From: Candidatus Woesearchaeota archaeon
GTDB taxonomy: Archaea; Nanobdellota; Nanobdellia; Woesearchaeales; WJKL01
Reading direction: 5' to 3'
Length of the DNA stretch: 10,209 nucleotides
NCBI GenBank assembly: GCA_019322535.1
Contig: JAHWIM010000056.1
Coordinates: 1 to 10,209, forward strand
A model generated the notes under the pieces. The model ran no database searches. It saw only the letters and a program-made list of their open reading frames with translations, and was not told the origin of the DNA. The position numbers were made by a program, and so were the translations under genes. Below, piece after piece: positions 6,251 to 10,209 of this stretch (positions are counted from its first letter, which is position 1; each line of letters opens with the position of its first letter).

Positions 6251-6255
6251 AATTT

Positions 6256-7041
6256 GTGAAACAGATAAAGGTAAATAAGTTGTTTAGCAAAGGAAAGACT
6301 CTTCTTCTAGCTTGTGATCAGGGATTAGAACATGGGCCTTCTGATTTTAATTTAAACAACATTGATCCTGATTATATCATAAAAATAGCTATTAAAGGAA
6401 AGTATAAAGGACTTATTTTACAAAAAGGTCTTGCTGAACAATATCATGAACATTACAGCAAAAAAGTGCCTTTGATAGTTAAATTAAATGGTAAAATGAA
6501 TATTCCCAAAGTTGAACCTATTGCTAGACAAATCTGTTCTGTTAAGAAAGCTGTTGATTTAGGCGCAGATGCTGTTGGATATACTATTTATGTTGGAAGT
6601 GAATATGAGCCTGAGATATTCAAGGAATTTGGTAAAATTCAAGAAGAAGCGCATGATTATGGACTTCCTGTTATTGCTTGGATGTATCCCAGAGGGAAAA
6701 CAGTTGGAGATGAGTTAAATACTGATTTATTAGCTTATTCTGCAAGAGTTGGTTTAGAACTAGGAGCAGATATTTTGAAAATGAAATATAATGGAGACAA
6801 AGAAGGTTTTAAATGGATTGTAAAATGTGCTGGAAAAGCTAAAGTAAGTATTGCAGGAGGGCATAAGGCAGATGACAAAGAATTTTTGACTCATTTAAAA
6901 GATGCTCTTGAAGCTGGGGCTGTAGGGATGGCTGTTGGAAGGAATGTTTGGCAACATAATAAACCGTTAGGAATGACAAAAGCTATTAAGAAAATTATTT
7001 TTGAAAATAAAGGTGTTAAAGAAGCTTTGAAATTAATTTAA
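6256..7041 (+). CDS. fba: Class I fructose-bisphosphate aldolase, archaeal DhnA family
   Basis: The 261-residue TIM-barrel enzyme would reversibly split fructose 1,6-bisphosphate into dihydroxyacetone phosphate and glyceraldehyde 3-phosphate through a Schiff base, in cytosolic glycolysis or gluconeogenesis. Visible marks are LLACDQGLEHGP (D21 as the active-site Asp), LILQKG, WMYPRG (142-147, with the active-site W142 and Y144), the Schiff-base segment DILKMKYNGD (K175 by offset from the Thermoproteus enzyme; K177 is the neighbour), and the phosphate-binding SIAGGHK and AVGRNVWQH near the end. The related enzyme ADTH synthase of the archaeal shikimate route has the same fold. The Trp of WMYPRG favours the aldolase, but this is not absolute. 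The length fits the family (about 260-280). The start is GTG with a good ribosome site. The gene is monocistronic, with T-runs on both sides. Confidence 0.9.
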   Translation: MKQIKVNKLFSKGKTLLLACDQGLEHGPSDFNLNNIDPDYIIKIAIKGKYKGLILQKGLAEQYHEHYSKKVPLIVKLNGKMNIPKVEPIARQICSVKKAVDLGADAVGYTIYVGSEYEPEIFKEFGKIQEEAHDYGLPVIAWMYPRGKTVGDELNTDLLAYSARVGLELGADILKMKYNGDKEGFKWIVKCAGKAKVSIAGGHKADDKEFLTHLKDALEAGAVGMAVGRNVWQHNKPLGMTKAIKKIIFENKGVKEALKLI

Positions 7042-7058
7042 TTTTTGTTCTTTATTTT
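7042..7058 (+). terminator. T-rich terminator after the aldolase gene
   Basis: TTTTTGTTCTTTATTTT starts immediately after the stop codon and fits an archaeal U-tract terminator. The next promoter begins just behind it. Confidence 0.45.
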
Positions 7059-7066
7059 AAGAAAAA

Positions 7067-7074
7067 TATATAAA
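7067..7074 (+). promoter_or_regulatory. TATA box of the 7098-8416 operon
   Basis: TATATAAA, preceded by GAAAAA, is centred 27 bases before the ATG at 7098. It predicts a leaderless mRNA starting at that codon; no Shine-Dalgarno sequence precedes it. Confidence 0.6.
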
Positions 7075-7097
7075 TTTAATGAAAATCGATAAGTAAT

Positions 7098-7580
7098 ATG
7101 GCAACAAATACTATATTAATACTTATTGCTCTAACATTATTGCCTTTTCTAGAACTAAGAGCTTCTATACCTTATGGTATTTTTAATACTGATTTGAATT
7201 GGATTAGTGTTTTTTTAATTTGTGTAATTACTAATATTATATTAGGACCGATAGTTTATTTATTGTTGGATAAAATTGTTTTTGTTTTTACTAAAATAAA
7301 AATTATTGATAGATTATATCAAAAATATGTTGAAAAAACTCAAAAAAGAATTCAAGGCTATGTAGATAAATATGGATTAATTGGAGTTAGCATATTTATC
7401 GGTATTCCCCTGCCAGGAAGTGGTGTTTATTCTGGTGCTTTGGGAGCTTATCTGCTTGGCATTAATTTTAAAAGATTTTTAATTGCTTCAATAATTGGTG
7501 TTTTGATTGCTGGTGTTTTGGTTACTTTGATAAGTTTAACTGGTGGTGGAATATTTAGTTTTTTGATTAAGAGAATATGA
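7098..7580 (+). CDS. Small multidrug export-family (PF06695) membrane protein
   Basis: This is a 160-residue integral membrane protein. The pattern is typical of the Sm_multidrug_ex family: an N-terminal helix ending in LELRASIPYGI (E19, R21, P25), a second helix pair at about 36-66, a basic amphipathic stretch (RLYQKYVEKTQKRIQGYVDKYG, 72-93), the hallmark IGIPLPGSGVYSGALGAYLLGI (101-122), and a final Gly-rich helix at 126-147. The 'multidrug export' name rests on thin evidence in the family; the fold is reminiscent of DedA/SNARE-associated membrane proteins and the substrate is not known. The ATG is supported by TATA spacing (leaderless). The stop overlaps the start of the GT2 gene as ATGA, so the two are probably translationally coupled and may act in the same envelope process. 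Confidence 0.85.
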   Translation: MATNTILILIALTLLPFLELRASIPYGIFNTDLNWISVFLICVITNIILGPIVYLLLDKIVFVFTKIKIIDRLYQKYVEKTQKRIQGYVDKYGLIGVSIFIGIPLPGSGVYSGALGAYLLGINFKRFLIASIIGVLIAGVLVTLISLTGGGIFSFLIKRI

Positions 7581-8416
7581 AAAAAGAAGATAAAAAAAGC
7601 AATCTTCCTTGGAGATATAGACCCAAATATCTTTCTATTTATTTATGGTTAAATAATTTATTTAAAAAAGAAGATATTACTGTTGTTATTGGCGTTAAAG
7701 ATAGATATTCCTTTAGGATGATAAATTCTTTAAAAAGTATCAGAAATCAAGATTATCCTCAAGCTTTAATAAAAATAATCATTGTGGATTATGATACTAA
7801 AAAAGAATTAATCCAAAAATTTAAAAAAATGATTGGAAAATATAATGCAAATTATATAAGAGTAAATAACAAACCTTTGTGGAGCAGAGCACACGCAATG
7901 AATATTGGCATTAAAAGAACAACAACAAAATATATTTTATGTTCTGATGAAGATATAATTTTTGAAAGAGATTATATAAAGAGAGCGATTAAAGAACTTC
8001 AAAAGAATTCTTTTCAAGTTATCTTATCTCAATGTTTTGATTTACCAAAAATAAAAATTAATAAAATAGATTTTAATAAATTTAAACGTTTAGCAAAACC
8101 TAGGGATATATACAAAAGAAAATGCGCTTATGGAATTAATTTAACATTGCGTTACTTCTATTATAAAGTTAGGGGATATGATGAATTTTATAAGTTATGG
8201 GGTTATGAAGATAAAGATTTAATTAAGAGATTTGAAATGTTTGGATTAAATATCAAATTAATTAAAAATAAATCAATTTATTTCCATCAATGGCACCCAA
8301 AATATAGGGGAATAAAAATAAAAGGTTATGAAAAACAAATCAGAAAAAATAAAGAATATAAAAATAAAACAAATTCAATCATCCGCAACAAAGCCGGTTG
8401 GGGAGAAATAAATTAA
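7577..8416 (+). CDS. Glycosyltransferase family 2 with galactosyltransferase-like C-terminal motif
   Basis: This is a 279-residue GT-A fold enzyme that should transfer a sugar from a nucleotide-sugar donor on the cytosolic side. The N-terminal Rossmann part shows ITVVIGVKDR (34-43) and IIIVDYD (67-73). NKPLWSRAHAMNIGIK (98-113) matches the family's 'g...arN.gi' helix, and the metal-binding DxD is CSDEDIIF (D124, D126). The C-terminal half has RGYDEFYKLWGYEDKDLIKRF (199-219), the 'GyDE...WG.ED.DL' signature of Glyco_transf_7C-type enzymes with the catalytic-type Glu-Asp pair, followed by a His-rich FHQWHPK (236-242). There is no membrane segment, only a hydrophobic patch near 18-29. Donor and acceptor are unknown. 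It overlaps the upstream membrane-protein gene by four bases and ends 21 bp from the convergent surface-protein gene. Confidence 0.88.
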   Translation: MKKEDKKSNLPWRYRPKYLSIYLWLNNLFKKEDITVVIGVKDRYSFRMINSLKSIRNQDYPQALIKIIIVDYDTKKELIQKFKKMIGKYNANYIRVNNKPLWSRAHAMNIGIKRTTTKYILCSDEDIIFERDYIKRAIKELQKNSFQVILSQCFDLPKIKINKIDFNKFKRLAKPRDIYKRKCAYGINLTLRYFYYKVRGYDEFYKLWGYEDKDLIKRFEMFGLNIKLIKNKSIYFHQWHPKYRGIKIKGYEKQIRKNKEYKNKTNSIIRNKAGWGEIN

Positions 8417-8437
8417 AAAAGAAAAAAATAAATTTAT
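8415..8437 (-). terminator. T-rich terminator of the surface-protein gene
   Basis: Downstream of the TAA at 8438-8440 the minus strand reads ATTTATTTTTTTCTTTTTT. This archaeal-type U-tract ends at the stop codon of the convergent glycosyltransferase gene. Confidence 0.5.
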
Positions 8438-10209
8438 TTAACATTCACCAGGATGATTATTGCACCACCAGTCTGGTTTTCCTTTTGGTTTTCCAGTTGC
8501 TGGATCTGGTTTTGATTCTGGTTCTGAATCTTCTGTGTCTGGGATTCCATCTCCATCATCATCTGTGTCTTCTGTGTCTGGGATTCCATCTCCATCTGTG
8601 TCTTCTGTTGCTGATTTTGCTTCTCCTGCTTTAACAACTAATGTTCCCCAACTAGTTAATCCTTGACACCCTTGAGCCCAATCATCTTGAGTTATCCAGA
8701 TACCAAATGTTCCTTCTGTGCATCCAAATTTATATTCTCCACTATTCTTTCCTGGTTTACATTCAAGTATTTGCTCGCAACTGCACCCATATGTAGATGT
8801 TAGTAAGTAACTGCTATCTACAATATTTGGAGCTGTTTTACTTCCAATATTTACCTCAAATATATTATCACCATCTGTTTCTGCATAATTATTGGGTTTT
8901 AAGTACATGCTTGGAACTGCTGTTTCTGGTAATATTGTATTAAAGCATTTGTCAGTTGTACAATCATTTACATCATCGTTATCCTCATCTCTGTTATCTA
9001 TGCCTGTATTTGGATCATTGTCATAGTTGCCATAGTTATCATCACAATTGTTATCTATTCCATCACAGATTTCTTCTGCAGCTGGGTTTATATTTGCATT
9101 TGTGTCATCACAATCATTTGCTCCTACACAATACCAGATTGAATCATCCCACCAAGTGTCTCCATCTTTATCACATACTGCATCACAATCAAATGTTGCT
9201 TGTCCATCACAGTTGTTGTCTATTCCATCGTCAGGGCATACTTCTTGCGCTCCTGGGTATATTGCGTCATAATTATCATTACAGTCAGTACATAGACCAT
9301 TAAATCCATCATTATCATTATCTTGTATAACTTGTTCTGTTGCACATCCTACTCCTTCATCACAATAATAATTGAAGTAAGTGTCTGTTCCTTCACAAGA
9401 GTCTATTCCACAGCTATCATCTAGGTCTCCTAAATCAATAACATAATCTACTGCATCGTCACAATTGTTATCTACACCATCGCAAATTTCTGTTGCTCCT
9501 GGATTTATGTCTGCATTTGTGTCATCACAGTCATTTTGACATGTTTTATATCCATCGTCATCAACATCAAATCCTTCGTCTATTTGGCCATTACAGTTGT
9601 TGTCGACATTATCACAAACTTCTGTTGCTCCTGGATTGATATTAACATCATTATCATTGCAGTCTTTATTTGGTCCTTCACAGATATTATAATTATCCTC
9701 ATCTAGATCAATTGGTGTATAATCACACCCATCAGTTTCTTCATTGCAGCTGTCAGTTGTACAAGCTAATCCGTCATTACAGACTATCGGGGTTCCTGCT
9801 TGGCATGTTCCTACTGAACATACTTCTGCTCCATTGCAATATAATCCATCATCACATTCTGCATTGGTTAAGCATTCAACACAGGTTCCAGCTACACAAT
9901 AAGGTGTTGGTGCTAAACAATCTCCATTGTTTTCATCAATCTGAGTATCACAATTATTATCTATTCCATCACAAACTTCCGTTGCTCCTGGATTAACAGC
10001 AGCATTATTATCATCACAGTCCACTAGGCCACATTCTCCAACTTCAACAGCATATCCATCTCCATCAGAATCAGTGCAAGTTGGAGTTGGAATTGGTATG
10101 TCACAGTGTCCCCCATTGTTATATATATCTTGTATTTCAGATTCTGTTAAGGCTCTGTCAAAGATTGCTACTTCATCTATTAGCCCGTCAAAACTTCTGT
10201 CTTGAGTTA
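8438..10209 (-). CDS. Multidomain surface protein: LamG-like tail, five MopE repeats, CxC domain, thrombospondin-3-type repeat (N-terminus missing)
   Basis: The frame is open to the right edge, so 589 C-terminal residues of a longer protein are visible; an internal GTG at 10024 is not the start. Reading from the N-terminal side: the end of a LamG/concanavalin-like domain (FDGLIDEVAIFDRALTESEI, 10109-10209), which suggests carbohydrate or surface binding; a PIPTPTCTDSDGDGY linker; five MopE-type repeats (DCDD...NPGATEVCDG.DNNCD), a family linked to copper or calcium binding in extracellular proteins; a Cys-rich segment after the first repeat (9725-9919); a CxC domain (8615-8911); a DTDGDGIPDTEDT duplication; and a Pro/Lys tail ending WCNNHPGEC. 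No C-terminal membrane anchor or sorting motif is seen. The many Cys residues imply oxidation outside the cell. Such proteins are commoner in bacteria such as Myxococcota, so exchange with bacteria is plausible. Confidence 0.85.
   Translation of the reverse strand, partial: TQDRSFDGLIDEVAIFDRALTESEIQDIYNNGGHCDIPIPTPTCTDSDGDGYAVEVGECGLVDCDDNNAAVNPGATEVCDGIDNNCDTQIDENNGDCLAPTPYCVAGTCVECLTNAECDDGLYCNGAEVCSVGTCQAGTPIVCNDGLACTTDSCNEETDGCDYTPIDLDEDNYNICEGPNKDCNDNDVNINPGATEVCDNVDNNCNGQIDEGFDVDDDGYKTCQNDCDDTNADINPGATEICDGVDNNCDDAVDYVIDLGDLDDSCGIDSCEGTDTYFNYYCDEGVGCATEQVIQDNDNDGFNGLCTDCNDNYDAIYPGAQEVCPDDGIDNNCDGQATFDCDAVCDKDGDTWWDDSIWYCVGANDCDDTNANINPAAEEICDGIDNNCDDNYGNYDNDPNTGIDNRDEDNDDVNDCTTDKCFNTILPETAVPSMYLKPNNYAETDGDNIFEVNIGSKTAPNIVDSSYLLTSTYGCSCEQILECKPGKNSGEYKFGCTEGTFGIWITQDDWAQGCQGLTSWGTLVVKAGEAKSATEDTDGDGIPDTEDTDDDGDGIPDTEDSEPESKPDPATGKPKGKPDWWCNNHPGEC
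8528..8602 (-). repeat. Tandem thrombospondin-3-type calcium-binding repeat
   Basis: Two 13-residue units (DTDGDGIPDTEDT and DDDGDGIPDTEDS) lie head to tail. At DNA level a 29-bp block at 8529-8557 recurs exactly at 8568-8596, a 39-bp period. Alternate Asp side chains would bind calcium. Confidence 0.85.
8615..8911 (-). other. CxC-containing domain of the surface protein
   Basis: About 99 residues lack the Asp-rich repeats and look like a folded beta domain: a start at PSMYLKPNNY, then EVNIGS, TYGCSCEQILECKPGKNSGE, YKFGCTEGTFGIW, and an end at WGTLVVKAGEAK. Five cysteines are visible, two of them as CSC. I do not recognise a named family. Confidence 0.5.
9038..10021 (-). repeat. Five MopE-type metal-binding repeats
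   Basis: Units of about 26-30 residues lie at 9932-10021, 9575-9664, 9446-9532, 9200-9286 and 9038-9115. Each has D-C-D/N-D, then NPGATE-type and C-D-G-I-D-N-N-C-D cores. The fourth is altered (YPGAQEVCPDD) and the fifth has NPAAEE. They are dispersed, not tandem, separated by other Cys-rich or Asp-rich segments. The shared protein motif makes similar DNA recur. Confidence 0.9.
9725..9919 (-). other. Cys-rich segment between MopE repeats 1 and 2
   Basis: About 65 residues carry regularly spaced cysteines: APTPYCVAGTCVECLTNAEC, YCNGAEVC, GTCQAGTPIVC, ACTTDSC. This resembles the Cys-rich spacers found next to MopE repeats in bacterial surface proteins and probably folds through disulfides. Confidence 0.6.

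Noticed and set aside
6256..7041. ADTH synthase (archaeal shikimate route) instead of aldolase
   Set aside because: Same fold and many shared motifs, but the active-site WMYPRG with Trp is typical of the fructose-bisphosphate aldolase branch, and no aromatic-pathway genes lie nearby.
8398..9996. Several plus-strand frames rich in His, Leu and Ser opposite the surface-protein gene
   Set aside because: They are shadows of the Asp/Cys codon repeats on the minus strand (GAT read as ATC or CAT), with biased composition and no promoter.
9038..10021. Repeated DNA blocks that could suggest a CRISPR array
   Set aside because: Units are imperfect, unevenly spaced, in frame, and explained by MopE protein repeats; no leader or cas genes are present.

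Overview
The window looks archaeal and is strongly A+T-rich. The evidence is an archaeal-type CCA-adding enzyme tail, a type IA topoisomerase with the archaeal GTKATR motif and three zinc motifs, a NurA-family nuclease, an archaeal class I (DhnA-type) fructose-bisphosphate aldolase, and TATA boxes about 27 bases upstream of start codons, which implies leaderless mRNAs. The gene mix, the low GC and the large Cys/Asp-rich surface protein would fit a DPANN-type archaeon (Pacearchaeota, Woesearchaeota or similar). That placement is inference; a ribosomal marker would be needed to fix it.

Layout, left to right. (1) 1-363 (+): the 3' end of cca, overlapping tail to tail with topA (341-2560, -). (2) topA and nurA (2644-3621, +) diverge from an 83-bp spacer that holds one TATA box for each; both are predicted leaderless. 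(3) 3733-4092 (+) and 5815-6165 (+) are paralogous four-helix membrane proteins of unknown function. They flank a GT-C (family 39-like) membrane glycosyltransferase on the opposite strand (4115-5656, -). (4) 6256-7041 (+) is the aldolase. (5) 7098-7580 and 7577-8416 (+) are a small-multidrug-export-family membrane protein and a GT2 glycosyltransferase in an ATGA-overlapping operon. (6) 8438-10209 (-) is the C-terminal part of a secreted-type multidomain protein: a LamG-like tail, five MopE-type metal-binding repeats interleaved with Cys-rich segments, a CxC domain and a thrombospondin-3-type calcium-binding repeat. Its N-terminus lies beyond the right edge.

Functionally the left third is nucleic-acid maintenance (tRNA 3' end, supercoiling, end resection). 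The right two thirds lean to the cell surface (two glycosyltransferases, membrane proteins, a surface protein) with one central-carbon enzyme between them.

The most interesting signal is in the 5' leaders of the two paralogous membrane-protein genes. In both, a pyrimidine-rich anti-Shine-Dalgarno stretch can pair either with the real Shine-Dalgarno sequence or with an upstream mimic of it. The two leaders share little sequence but the same pairing logic, which suggests a translational switch. No intergenic stretch exceeds about 160 bp, and I saw no tRNA, rRNA, CRISPR array or insertion sequence.
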